A DNA stretch of 33,049 nt, taken from Ruminococcus sp. (GTDB lineage: Bacteria; Bacillota; Clostridia; Oscillospirales; Ruminococcaceae). Of this stretch, positions 22,903-30,349 are shown one piece after another (the stretch's first letter is position 1; each line of letters opens with the position of its first letter). Where the stretch lies: assembly GCF_017549005.1 (NCBI RefSeq), contig NZ_JAFYYT010000042.1, positions 1 through 33,049 on the forward strand, read 5' to 3'. A program made the translations under genes and the position numbers. The notes beneath the pieces were generated by a model that saw only the letters and a program-made list of their open reading frames with translations, ran no database searches and had not been told where the DNA came from.

Positions 22903-23511
22903 ATGAAAAGAAAAATGATAATTGCAATGGCACTCACAATGCTTCTCTGCGGCTGCGGCGAAGCTGACAGCAATTCCGCAAAGGACAGCACAGCTGAAAA
23001 GACTACCTCAGCTACAGCTGCTCAGGAGGAAACAACTGCCGAGACAACAACAGACGCAGAAGAAGAAAAGGCCACAGAAGCAGATACAACTGAAGCTGCA
23101 ACAACTGCCGGTGAAGAGGACACAACTGCCGACGCTGAAAGCGCAACAGCTTCACTTCACGACGACATTTTCGAGGGACTGTACAAAGATAAGAACGACA
23201 GCAATAACTCCCTTTCTATCGACTGCAAGAACGATAAGCTCTACAATGTACATATCTCCCGCAAAAAGTCTGATACTGTAACTGAAGAGTGGTTCTTCAC
23301 AGGCGAGTTCAACGGCAGACAGGTGCTTAACTATGAAAACTGCTGCAAGAGCACAATGACTACCGCAGAGGACGGTTCTGTTATGAGCGGCACCGATTAT
23401 TTTGACGGAACAGGCTACATCCAGATCTCCGAAGAGGGTACCGAAACAGGTATCATCTGGGTAGACAATAAGGATAACGCAGGCGCAGGCAATTTCTTCA
23501 TAAAGCAGTAA
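22903..23511 (+). CDS. Thr/Glu-rich lipoprotein (202 aa)
   Basis: A surface lipoprotein: MKRKMIIAMALTMLLCGCGE contains the lipobox with the acylated Cys at residue 16 or 18. A low-complexity spacer of Thr, Glu and Ala (about 25-85, ETTAETTTDAEEEKATEADT) lifts a C-terminal beta-rich domain of about 115 residues (DDIFEGLYKDKNDSNNSLSI, WFFTGEFNGRQVLNYENC, GTETGIIWVDNKDN). That domain recalls lipoproteins of unknown function common in Clostridia. The ATG at 22903 has AGGAG eight bases upstream. Convergent with the xylanase gene; the two share a terminator. Confidence 0.85.
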   Translation: MKRKMIIAMALTMLLCGCGEADSNSAKDSTAEKTTSATAAQEETTAETTTDAEEEKATEADTTEAATTAGEEDTTADAESATASLHDDIFEGLYKDKNDSNNSLSIDCKNDKLYNVHISRKKSDTVTEEWFFTGEFNGRQVLNYENCCKSTMTTAEDGSVMSGTDYFDGTGYIQISEEGTETGIIWVDNKDNAGAGNFFIKQ

Positions 23512-23534
23512 AAGCAATATGAAATAAAAGAAAA

Positions 23535-23562
23535 AGCCGTAACATCACATGATGTTCCGGCT
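23535..23562. terminator. Bidirectional terminator between lipoprotein and xylanase genes
   Basis: AGCCG-AACATCA and TGATGTT-CGGCT pair with one mismatch around a 2-nt loop. ATTTTATTT follows on the plus strand and TTTTTCTTTT on the minus strand, so it serves both convergent genes. Confidence 0.85.
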
Positions 23563-23580
23563 ATTTTATTTATCCTCAGA

Positions 23581-26316
23581 TCATAAGCTCTTTATCAGTC
23601 CGAGGAGGAACTGCTGTATTTTAAGAGCGTCGTTTGAGGTAAGACCCTTTGAGCTTGTATCAACGTCTGCGTTCATCCTGCCCTGCTCTGTGAGAGCGCG
23701 CTCGTCAGTGCCGCCTACGCCGTACTTGTTCGGATTTGCAAGTGACTGCATGATGAGAACTGCGTCTGCCATATCTATTCCGCCGTCGCAGTTTGCATCT
23801 CCGAGGACATAGTCAATTACATCTTTCTCCTTGATAGTTACCTTGTAGGAGAACTTGACATCATAGCAAAGATTGAAGCTGTAATAATCGCCGACTGTTC
23901 CGTCATAGCTTACGGTATACTCGCCTGCAGGAAGAGTATTGAACTTGTCGCCGCTCACGCTGTTTTTACCACCGTCAGAAACAGTGAATTTTCCAACGCT
24001 GAAGAAGGTTTCATCGTATGCCTTGCTGCCTGATGCATTCTTCTTTGAAGCACTTATCATGAGTCTCTTGATATCGAGATCTTCGCCGACAGTGTATTCC
24101 GTCTTTTCAGGATATGCTGCAACGCTCTTGAACTCATAGGTCTCATGTGTTGTGACCATAGGCGTTGTTGTAGGAGTTGTGGAAGTTGTTGTCGAAGTGG
24201 TAGTTGTGGTTGTGGTTGTAGTTGTAGTTGACGTGGTAGTGGTTGTAGTGGTGGTTGTTGTTGTCGTAGTTGTAGTAACAGGCTGTGCAGAAGAAACATA
24301 CTTGTCGATAACGTCTGCCCAGAAGTTGCCTATCTTTTTATAGCCTGTTCCGTTGGGGTGGAGCTGATCGCTGCTGATATCGTTCATGCCGTCAAGACAG
24401 CCGTGAACATCTGCAAATCTTACGTTCTTGGACGCATACTCCTCAGCCACCTTCTTGACGGTGCTGTTGTAGCTTGCGATCTCCTGAGCATTTCCACCGT
24501 AGGCTGTGTGCTCGGGAACGGAAGCAAGGAAAATCACTCCGTCAGCAGGCATCTCCGAAAGCATATAATCCAGTACAGCGCGGAGGTCTGAAGCACAGGC
24601 GTCCATTGAGCGGTTTGCAGTCAGGTCATTCGTACCTATCATAAGGAGAATGATATCGGGAGAAGCTTTCTTGACAGCGCTGTTGTTCTTGAGCTCATTG
24701 TACAGGCTGCCCTTGCCGCCCTGCTGCTGTCCCCAGCCGGGAACTTCCTTGATCTGATAGCCGCTGAATCCTGCATGGTTGTCATCATAGGTGATACCGT
24801 TTGCAGTAGCGCTGTCCCTGCCGTTTGGACCTACCATATCTATCTTTGTATAGCCCATTTTCCTGAGAGCATCATAGAGGTACTTTCTGTAGCCGCCCTG
24901 CTCGCCGTCACCGTTGGTGATAGAGTCACCAACAGGCATTATCTTAATGGTGCTGTTCTTTGAAAGGTTTGAAGAAGCCGCAGGAACATTTTCCTCATTA
25001 TTTCCCTGCTCTCCTGCCGAACTGCCTACCGTGCCCTTACCTGTAACAACAGACGAAGCCTTTCCTTCCTTCGAGATCTGTACTGCGTCTATGCAGAAGT
25101 CGCAGAGGTCGCCGGAGTCCTCGGGAGTTTCGATATAAAGTATCATATCGCCTGAGGCGCTTGGGATAGTGAATTTCGCATTCTCAAGCTTTGTCCACTC
25201 GCCGCTCTTAGCCGTACAGTCAGCGATCTTGGTGTATGAAGCGCTGTTTCCTTCGCCCTGCTGCAGGGACATTTGGAGAGTTACAGCGCTGCCGGAGTTC
25301 TGAAGAACTGCCGCACTGAAACTGTATGTTGCGCCCTGTATAAATGTACTTGGATCCAGTGCAACAGCGCAGCCGTTCCACTCATTTTCCCTTCCCGAAA
25401 CGTATATCGACTTTGCTCCGTCGTAGTAATTCTTGCTGTCAGACTTGACAGAAGCGCTTCCTCTTCCTGTCCAGTCGCCTGCACCGCTTTCAAAGTCGTA
25501 TGTGAAGTAGTCGCCGTTTGCGTCGGGATCAGGTATCTTCGGCGTATCTGTTACATAATCGGGATTATCTCCTCCTTCGATAAAATTATTATCAACCGTT
25601 ATGCTCTTAACCTTTGCCGAGCCGTTCGATCTGTAACCCTCGATATTCAGCGATACTTCGTAAAGAGTACCCGACATATCGAGACCTGCCTTTGACCATG
25701 CGTCAAAGTGCTTGCTTACGTGAATAATACCCTTCATGTAGTTTGTTGTGTTGTTTTGTGAACCGCTTTTCTGCCTGATGCTCCAGTACTGCGGGAAGGT
25801 AGCCGTTCCGTCAAGAGAAGGCTGATTATAGCGCATTGTCTTGGCAATGTCGTATGTGTTTCCGTCAAGAGTTACAGTACCCTTTCTCTCAGCGCCGTCT
25901 CCGGGCGGACGCCAGTCGCCCCAGCCCTCAACTATGTAGTACTCCATGAGAGGAGTTCTCGTCCAGCCGTATACGCACATATAGGAATTTCCGCGGGGCG
26001 TGTACTCAACATCGTAGGTAAGTACGATGTTGCTGCCTATCTGCTTGTAATTCTTCTTCTGACTGTCATAGTTCTTGCCCATACGAGCAAGGAAATTCTC
26101 GATACCGCTCCACGAACAGGTGAAATTGCCTGCACCGGGGTTCATTGAAACCTGACCCGTGTAGTTCTGGTTCCACATTTCATAGTCGTAGCCGCCGATG
26201 TTTCCGCGTTCCTGCTGGTCGGCAGCAAGGACCGTTCCTGTATTCGGTATGCCTGCGGTCAGCATTGCGGCGCTTATGCCGACGCTGACGAGCTTTTTGA
26301 AAATGCTCTTGTTCAT
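23581..26316 (-). CDS. Bifunctional xylanase/acetyl-xylan esterase: GH11-CBM22-CE3-dockerin (911 aa)
   Basis: Exported after residue about 34. GH11 endo-beta-1,4-xylanase at 41-245: YEMWNQNYTGQVSM, FTCSW, nucleophile E125 in TPLMEYYIVEGWGDWRPPG, acid/base E226 in LNIEGYRSNG. CBM22 xylan-binding module at about 268-418. CE3 SGNH esterase at about 455-676: MPVGDSITNGDG (S465), MIGTNDLTAN (N563), SDQLHPNG (D650/H653). A long Thr linker, an Ig-like beta domain (YTVGEDLDIKRL...) and an NPNKYG-type dockerin (GDANCDGGIDMADAVLIMQS, NADVDTSSKGLTSNDALKI) finish it. It would cut acetylated xylan backbone and strip acetyl groups in one polypeptide on the cellulosome; R. flavefaciens XynE-type enzymes combine the same activities. 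The ATG at 26316 fits GAGGA. All catalytic residues are present, which makes it the reference for the degenerate GH11 copies nearby. Confidence 0.95.
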   Translation of the reverse strand: MNKSIFKKLVSVGISAAMLTAGIPNTGTVLAADQQERGNIGGYDYEMWNQNYTGQVSMNPGAGNFTCSWSGIENFLARMGKNYDSQKKNYKQIGSNIVLTYDVEYTPRGNSYMCVYGWTRTPLMEYYIVEGWGDWRPPGDGAERKGTVTLDGNTYDIAKTMRYNQPSLDGTATFPQYWSIRQKSGSQNNTTNYMKGIIHVSKHFDAWSKAGLDMSGTLYEVSLNIEGYRSNGSAKVKSITVDNNFIEGGDNPDYVTDTPKIPDPDANGDYFTYDFESGAGDWTGRGSASVKSDSKNYYDGAKSIYVSGRENEWNGCAVALDPSTFIQGATYSFSAAVLQNSGSAVTLQMSLQQGEGNSASYTKIADCTAKSGEWTKLENAKFTIPSASGDMILYIETPEDSGDLCDFCIDAVQISKEGKASSVVTGKGTVGSSAGEQGNNEENVPAASSNLSKNSTIKIMPVGDSITNGDGEQGGYRKYLYDALRKMGYTKIDMVGPNGRDSATANGITYDDNHAGFSGYQIKEVPGWGQQQGGKGSLYNELKNNSAVKKASPDIILLMIGTNDLTANRSMDACASDLRAVLDYMLSEMPADGVIFLASVPEHTAYGGNAQEIASYNSTVKKVAEEYASKNVRFADVHGCLDGMNDISSDQLHPNGTGYKKIGNFWADVIDKYVSSAQPVTTTTTTTTTTTTTTTSTTTTTTTTTTTSTTTSTTPTTTPMVTTHETYEFKSVAAYPEKTEYTVGEDLDIKRLMISASKKNASGSKAYDETFFSVGKFTVSDGGKNSVSGDKFNTLPAGEYTVSYDGTVGDYYSFNLCYDVKFSYKVTIKEKDVIDYVLGDANCDGGIDMADAVLIMQSLANPNKYGVGGTDERALTEQGRMNADVDTSSKGLTSNDALKIQQFLLGLIKSL
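24160..24279 (-). repeat. Thr-codon repeat encoding the interdomain linker
   Basis: About 40 consecutive ACN codons with few Ser/Pro interruptions, between the CE3 and Ig-like domains of the xylanase. On the plus strand it reads as GTN repeats and makes spurious Val-rich frames. Such tracts are prone to slippage and length variation. Confidence 0.85.
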
Positions 26317-26436
26317 TGTGATCATTCCTCACTTTCTGAAAAGAAATTTTAATATCCTTTTTTCGGCTGAAAAAGGCGCAAAAGCCGTCATACTCTTTTG
26401 TGTCCCGTCCTTTTTCTCAGCCTCTGAACATATTTT

Positions 26437-26465
26437 ATAATATTTCGACGAATATTGCAAGTCAA
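26437..26465 (-). promoter_or_regulatory. Sigma-A promoter of the xylanase gene
   Basis: On the minus strand TTGACT (26460-26465), 17 bp, TATTAT (26437-26442). It leaves a leader of about 110 nt with a small hairpin (GGCT..AGCC near 26364-26387). Confidence 0.7.
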
Positions 26466-26494
26466 ATCTTGCGAAAATATTCATTTTAAACAAA

Positions 26495-26534
26495 TACAAA
26501 AAAACATTCTGAGCTCCGCAAAAGCGGAGCTCAG
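26495..26534 (-). terminator. Terminator of the ECF sigma/anti-sigma operon
   Basis: CTGAGCTCCGC and GCGGAGCTCAG form a perfect 11-bp stem with a 4-nt loop, and seven T follow soon after on the minus strand. Confidence 0.9.
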
Positions 26535-26562
26535 GCAGCTGCAAATACATCGTTCTATTCGT

Positions 26563-27534
26563 TTAAGTCATCTTTTTTCTGTCAATATTCCTGAAAATAT
26601 AATACTCGTCCGTTTTCATCAGCCTTACCGCGACCGACTCCACGGCGCTAACGTCCGCTATCTCATAGACCTCCAGCGGCATTCTGAACTGTGTCTCATC
26701 GGAAACGATAATATCAACGTTCGGCTTGCCGATATAGATCCCCACCCAGTTTTCGGGGACAAGCGAGTCCATCTTTTCATAGGTGATACTGTTCAGCGTA
26801 ACTGTGCAGTACGAGGTGCGGAAAGCCTCGATTCTGTCTGTCGTCGTGTAAACAGGTCTTGTGACAGAACCTGTTGCCCCAGATGCGCCTGTAGTCATAA
26901 TAGTCGGAACCGTCACACAGGCAGTCGACGTAATTACTGCACCCTCCTGTATTATTGAAGTATCCCGTGTAGTCGTTGTCGCAGGCATAACAGGGCTCAC
27001 CCCTGTTGTTGTCCCGGTGAACACGGTCTCTTTGCCTGTATTTCCGCTATGAACAGCGGAAGAAGTTGTTACGTGAATGTTCGTGGCGGCAGTCTGTGTC
27101 GTCTTTGTCACAACTTCTGTCCTGTTCACTTCAGAGCTTTGCGTTGCAGCCGCTGTTGTCCGCACAGAAGCAGTAACCGACACCGGGGGGCTGCTCACGG
27201 TCGTTGTCCTTGCAGTCTGAGTTGTTCTAACTGTGGATACCGTAGTTTTTGCCGCCGTAGTCCGTACTGTTGAAGCAGTCGTCGTGACCTCCGCCGAAGT
27301 CTCTGCAGTAACAGCTTCGGTAGCTGCGGAAGTAACGATATCGTCTCCGCTGAAACCGGGATCTTTTTTGAGCGAGCTGTTATGCCACACAGCCACGCCG
27401 ACTATCACCGCCGCACAAAGTCCCGAAACGGCGCATGATATCTTTTTTATACGCTGAGCCCGTATCTTTCGCCTTTCCAGTATAGCGTCGCCCTGTTCCC
27501 TGACGATATCGGCTATTTCCTTATAGCTCCTCAT
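26563..27534 (-). CDS. Membrane-bound anti-sigma-type protein with Thr-rich stalk (323 aa)
   Basis: Probable partner of the ECF sigma factor encoded just upstream. A short charged cytosolic part (1-31, YKEIADIVREQGDAILERRK) precedes one membrane span (about 32-50, SCAVSGLCAAVIVGVAVW). A Thr/Ser/Ala-rich extracellular stalk (about 60-230) leads to a compact C-terminal domain (about 235-320, YCTVTLNSITYEKMDSLVPE, NVDIIVSDETQFRMPLEVYE). No HxxxCxxC zinc motif is present, so it is not a classic ZAS anti-sigma. The layout recalls clostridial RsgI-like polysaccharide sensors, though RsgI proteins pair with SigI rather than ECF factors. Its start overlaps the sigma gene by 14 bp, so translation is coupled. 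The sensing role is inferred from topology and operon. Confidence 0.75.
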   Translation of the reverse strand: MRSYKEIADIVREQGDAILERRKIRAQRIKKISCAVSGLCAAVIVGVAVWHNSSLKKDPGFSGDDIVTSAATEAVTAETSAEVTTTASTVRTTAAKTTVSTVRTTQTARTTTVSSPPVSVTASVRTTAAATQSSEVNRTEVVTKTTQTAATNIHVTTSSAVHSGNTGKETVFTGTTTGVSPVMPATTTTRDTSIIQEGAVITSTACVTVPTIMTTGASGATGSVTRPVYTTTDRIEAFRTSYCTVTLNSITYEKMDSLVPENWVGIYIGKPNVDIIVSDETQFRMPLEVYEIADVSAVESVAVRLMKTDEYYIFRNIDRKKMT

Positions 27535-28075
27535 AAACGAATCCCTCCTTTTCCAGCTCTTTTTTCAGCGCGTTTTTAGCGCGGTAAAGCAAGTCCCTGA
27601 CCTGTTTGCCTGATTTTTTCATTATATCCGCAGTTTCCGCATGGTCAAATCCCTCGATATACATAAGATAAAGCACCTGCCTGTATTCGGGCCTGAGCTT
27701 CTGCATATTCCTGTGCAGAACTATCTTGTCTTCATCTTTTATATATTCTTTCTCCAGCGAAGCGGCTTCCGAAAGTCCGTAAGCGTTCTCGAGAGGTATT
27801 TCTGTCAGCTTCATTTTACGCATATTGTCGCAGGCTATATTTCTGCCAATGGTGTAGAGCCATGTCCTGAATGCGCTTTTTCCGCGGAACACAGGTCTGT
27901 CAGTGTAGAGCTTGATAAAGGTGTCTATCGCAAAGTCCTCAGCTTTATGGATATCGCCGACTATGCTGTAAAGGTAAAAGATAAGTCCGTCCTTGTAGTC
28001 ACGTATCAGTTCGTCCAGTGCGTACTTATCCCCCGAAAGAAAACGGCTGTAGCTGCTTTCACCGTTTTTCTTCAT
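27521..28075 (-). CDS. ECF-type RNA polymerase sigma factor (184 aa)
   Basis: Region 2: YALDELIRDYKDGLIFYLYS, DFAIDTFIKLY and FRTWLYTIGRNIACDNMRK (-10 recognition). Region 4: LRPEYRQVLYLMYIEGFDHA and KSGKQVRDLLYRAKNAL, a helix-turn-helix for the -35 element. Length is typical, with no extra C-terminal domain. The ATG at 28075 follows AAAGGAG; an upstream extension would cross the promoter. Its operon partner is the membrane protein overlapping its 3' end. A promoter of unusual sequence lies directly upstream and is repeated in the opposite direction for the 28273 gene, so the factor probably drives both itself and that gene. Confidence 0.95.
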   Translation of the reverse strand: MKKNGESSYSRFLSGDKYALDELIRDYKDGLIFYLYSIVGDIHKAEDFAIDTFIKLYTDRPVFRGKSAFRTWLYTIGRNIACDNMRKMKLTEIPLENAYGLSEAASLEKEYIKDEDKIVLHRNMQKLRPEYRQVLYLMYIEGFDHAETADIMKKSGKQVRDLLYRAKNALKKELEKEGFVYEEL

Positions 28076-28097
28076 GGTATACTCCTTTCTCCTATTA

Positions 28098-28132
28098 ATT
28101 AGACGTAAAAAAACACTACAGCGTCGCAGTTT
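28098..28132 (-). promoter_or_regulatory. Candidate ECF-dependent promoter of the sigma/anti-sigma operon
   Basis: On the minus strand AAACTGCGACGCT (28120-28132), 14 bp, CGTCTAAT (28098-28105). The CGTC -10 is typical for ECF factors. The same two elements with the same spacing recur in the opposite orientation at 28169-28203. The 5' leader would be only about 15-20 nt. Confidence 0.75.
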
Positions 28133-28168
28133 TTTTCTATTATACAATAAAAAATTTTTTTTTGCAAC

Positions 28169-28203
28169 AAACTGCGACGCTCAGGCAGTTTTTTACGTCT
28201 AAT
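28169..28203 (+). promoter_or_regulatory. Candidate ECF-dependent promoter of the 28273 dockerin gene
   Basis: AAACTGCGACGCT (28169-28181), 14 bp, CGTCTAAT (28196-28203), followed by TAG. It mirrors the minus-strand promoter at 28098-28132; the two halves form an inverted repeat with a 36-bp A/T-rich centre. A sigma-A pair is not seen before this gene. Confidence 0.75.
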
Positions 28204-28272
28204 TAGTAAAGGGCTGAAAAAGGTGTCGGCTCGGAAACAACAGCTGCATGTAAAAAACGAGGAGGTATCATT

Positions 28273-30192
28273 ATGAATAACATAAAAAAGAAGCTTTTAT
28301 CGCTTATTTTAGCAGCAGGAATGACAGCTTCAATGCTGCCTGCGTCTGTTTTCGCCGAAAACGAAAAGATACAGAGTGAAAAAATATCAATGACCGAATT
28401 AAACAAGTTAAGGGCTCGGCCGTCGGAGTATGACGAGAAGTACGAGGCTGCCACCCTTGAGGAAGTAATGACGGAGCTCTGCGGAAATTATGTATTTCTC
28501 AACAGCCACGATGTAAGCTACCATTCAGGCAGTTTCAGCTGTATCGGAGACAACGGAAAGATACATAAAATCGACAGCTACTATACCGAGACTGTTGTGA
28601 AGGTCAAAGAGGATACGTCTCTCCCTGTGGAGGAGATAATGTCAGAGGCTGTGGATATGGGCATAAAAAAGCCCGAGATAAACAAGGACGGAGATCTTTA
28701 CCGTATAACGGTCACGGCTCCCTATCAAAATGACGAAGAAAACGCAATGAAGTTCCTGCTCAACAAGCTTGCGGACTGCGATAATGTGGTCTCGGTAAAG
28801 GAACATCTTGCAATATACGAGGATACCGCCAACCATGTAAGTCTGGAAGGCGTGTATGTCGGCAAGACAAAGCTCAGCGACGAGACAATGGGAGAACTCC
28901 TGCTGAAACTCGCTCCGCTTGGCGCAAAAGAAGACACAAGCAGTTATACACTTGACCGTCTGCGTAAAACAGGGTACAGATACAACTTTGTGTTCGACTA
29001 TGACCTTATAAACAAAATGAACGACAAATCTGCCATATACGACCTTTACAAATACCTTGATGAGAGCGGTCTCAGCTACTCAACATTGTCTTATCAGACC
29101 TGCCTCGCAATGGCAGAGCCTGAGGTATATTTCTGCAGCAAGGAATACCCTCTCGGCAAGAAATACGATGTCGTTAAAAAGCCTTCATACCCGACTGGCG
29201 AAGAAGAAGCTCAGGGAGAGGAACTGTCACAGCTCAATTTCAAGCTGAACAATCCCGATGAAGAACTCGAAGCCGCATACAAGTCTGCAACTTTGGACGA
29301 AGTATTCGACAAGCTCTGCGGAAACCATGTCGATCTTTCCAGCCATTACGGCAGCGAGCTTTTCTCCGCCGTCGGCCAAAAGCAGCTATTCAAAATAGAC
29401 GAAAGCGGCAGGATACATATCATCTACGTCAGGGGAGCCGAGACCGTCGTTAAGGTCAAAGAGGACACAGAGCTCCCGTTAAAGGATCTACTCGCTGACA
29501 TAAAGGTTGACGGTTACAACAGTCTGAGTATTTCAAGGCAGGATAATATCTACCGCATAAAGAACTCCCCCTCGAAAGAGATCATGGACAAAATAATCGA
29601 AAAGCTCAGGACTTACGGCAATGTAATCTCCATTGACGAGCATTTTGCAGTCTACGAGGATACAAAGAACTACTCGGGCTTCTCGTCCGAAAACTCTATT
29701 TACATCGAAGGAAAGGACATTCCGGAAGAGGAGCTCCTCGAAAAGCTTGCCGCATTTGACCCTTCGGAGCTCACAGACGATACATACATCGACTATCTCT
29801 TAAAGAACGATTCGGAACTGGTCTTCAGGATAGGCGAAAACCGTCAGAACGACCCGACGGAATACTATAAAGCGGTAAAATACCTTGCAGACAACAACAT
29901 AGGCTACAGGATACCGAGCACTATCACCGAACTGGCAGTCCTGAAAGCCGAGGTATTCTACTGTAACCGTCCCTGCCTGATAAACGGCATGGAGGGCGAC
30001 GCAAATGCCGACGGACAGCTCGATATGTCCGACGCGGTAATGATAATGCAGTCCCTTGCAAATCCCAACAAATACGGTGTAAAGGCCGCAAAAGGCATAA
30101 CCGCACAGGGCATAAAGAACGGTGACGCCGACAATAACGGACTTACCACAAACGACGCCCTTGAAGTGCAGAAAAAGCTTCTTGGTCTTTAA
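28273..30192 (+). CDS. Secreted dockerin protein with two copies of an unknown domain (639 aa)
   Basis: Signal peptide 1-28 (ASVFA-E). Two homologous blocks of about 270 and 240 residues follow, near 40-315 and 335-560. Shared segments are AATLEEVMTELCGNYV / SATLDEVFDKLCGNHV, ETVVKVKEDTSLP / ETVVKVKEDTELP, NVVSVKEHLAIYEDT / NVISIDEHFAVYEDT and PEVYFC / AEVFYC. No glycoside hydrolase, esterase or CBM signature is recognised. The paired strand-helix pattern recalls ferredoxin-like or peptidase-inhibitor I9 folds, which is only an impression. The C-terminus is an NPNKYG-type dockerin (GDANADGQLDMSDAVMIMQS, DADNNGLTTNDALEVQ). It faces the ECF sigma operon from a matching promoter, so it is the clearest candidate target of that factor. 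GGAGG precedes the ATG. Confidence 0.85.
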   Translation: MNNIKKKLLSLILAAGMTASMLPASVFAENEKIQSEKISMTELNKLRARPSEYDEKYEAATLEEVMTELCGNYVFLNSHDVSYHSGSFSCIGDNGKIHKIDSYYTETVVKVKEDTSLPVEEIMSEAVDMGIKKPEINKDGDLYRITVTAPYQNDEENAMKFLLNKLADCDNVVSVKEHLAIYEDTANHVSLEGVYVGKTKLSDETMGELLLKLAPLGAKEDTSSYTLDRLRKTGYRYNFVFDYDLINKMNDKSAIYDLYKYLDESGLSYSTLSYQTCLAMAEPEVYFCSKEYPLGKKYDVVKKPSYPTGEEEAQGEELSQLNFKLNNPDEELEAAYKSATLDEVFDKLCGNHVDLSSHYGSELFSAVGQKQLFKIDESGRIHIIYVRGAETVVKVKEDTELPLKDLLADIKVDGYNSLSISRQDNIYRIKNSPSKEIMDKIIEKLRTYGNVISIDEHFAVYEDTKNYSGFSSENSIYIEGKDIPEEELLEKLAAFDPSELTDDTYIDYLLKNDSELVFRIGENRQNDPTEYYKAVKYLADNNIGYRIPSTITELAVLKAEVFYCNRPCLINGMEGDANADGQLDMSDAVMIMQSLANPNKYGVKAAKGITAQGIKNGDADNNGLTTNDALEVQKKLLGL

Positions 30193-30231
30193 TTGAAATT
30201 CACCCCCACAAAAGCAATAAAAGTTCAGAAA

Positions 30232-30246
30232 TGTTGAATTTCAACA
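30232..30246. repeat. Perfect 15-bp palindrome upstream of the 30350 gene
   Basis: TGTTGAA-T-TTCAACA, located 17 bp before the proposed -35 box. It could be an operator; no regulator is assigned. Confidence 0.5.
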
Positions 30247-30263
30247 ATATCCGACTTGTATTG

Positions 30264-30293
30264 TTATGAGAAATGATATAAGATTAGTATAAT
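30264..30293 (+). promoter_or_regulatory. Probable sigma-A promoter of the 30350 gene
   Basis: TATAAT (30288-30293) is perfect; the best -35 is a weak TTATGA (30264-30269) 18 bp upstream, consistent with activator dependence. Confidence 0.5.
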
Positions 30294-30349
30294 GGATAGT
30301 TATATCCTGACATTATTTATTATTTCTCATTTTCTGTGGGGGTGTTTTT

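Larger units (their letters stand above)
30201..30344. repeat. Distant inverted repeat whose right arm covers a ribosome binding site
   Basis: CACCCCCACA (30201-30210) and TGTGGGGGTG (30335-30344) are perfect 10-bp complements 124 bp apart. The right arm contains the ribosome binding site of the gene at 30350. Pairing is only possible on a transcript reading through from the 28273 gene. Chance cannot be excluded. Confidence 0.45.

Noticed and set aside
22922-23281. Gln/Leu-rich frame inside the lipoprotein gene
   Set aside because: An out-of-frame shadow of the low-complexity Thr/Glu spacer.
24152-24343. Val-rich plus-strand frames over the Thr linker
   Set aside because: They are the complementary reading of the ACN repeat in the xylanase gene.
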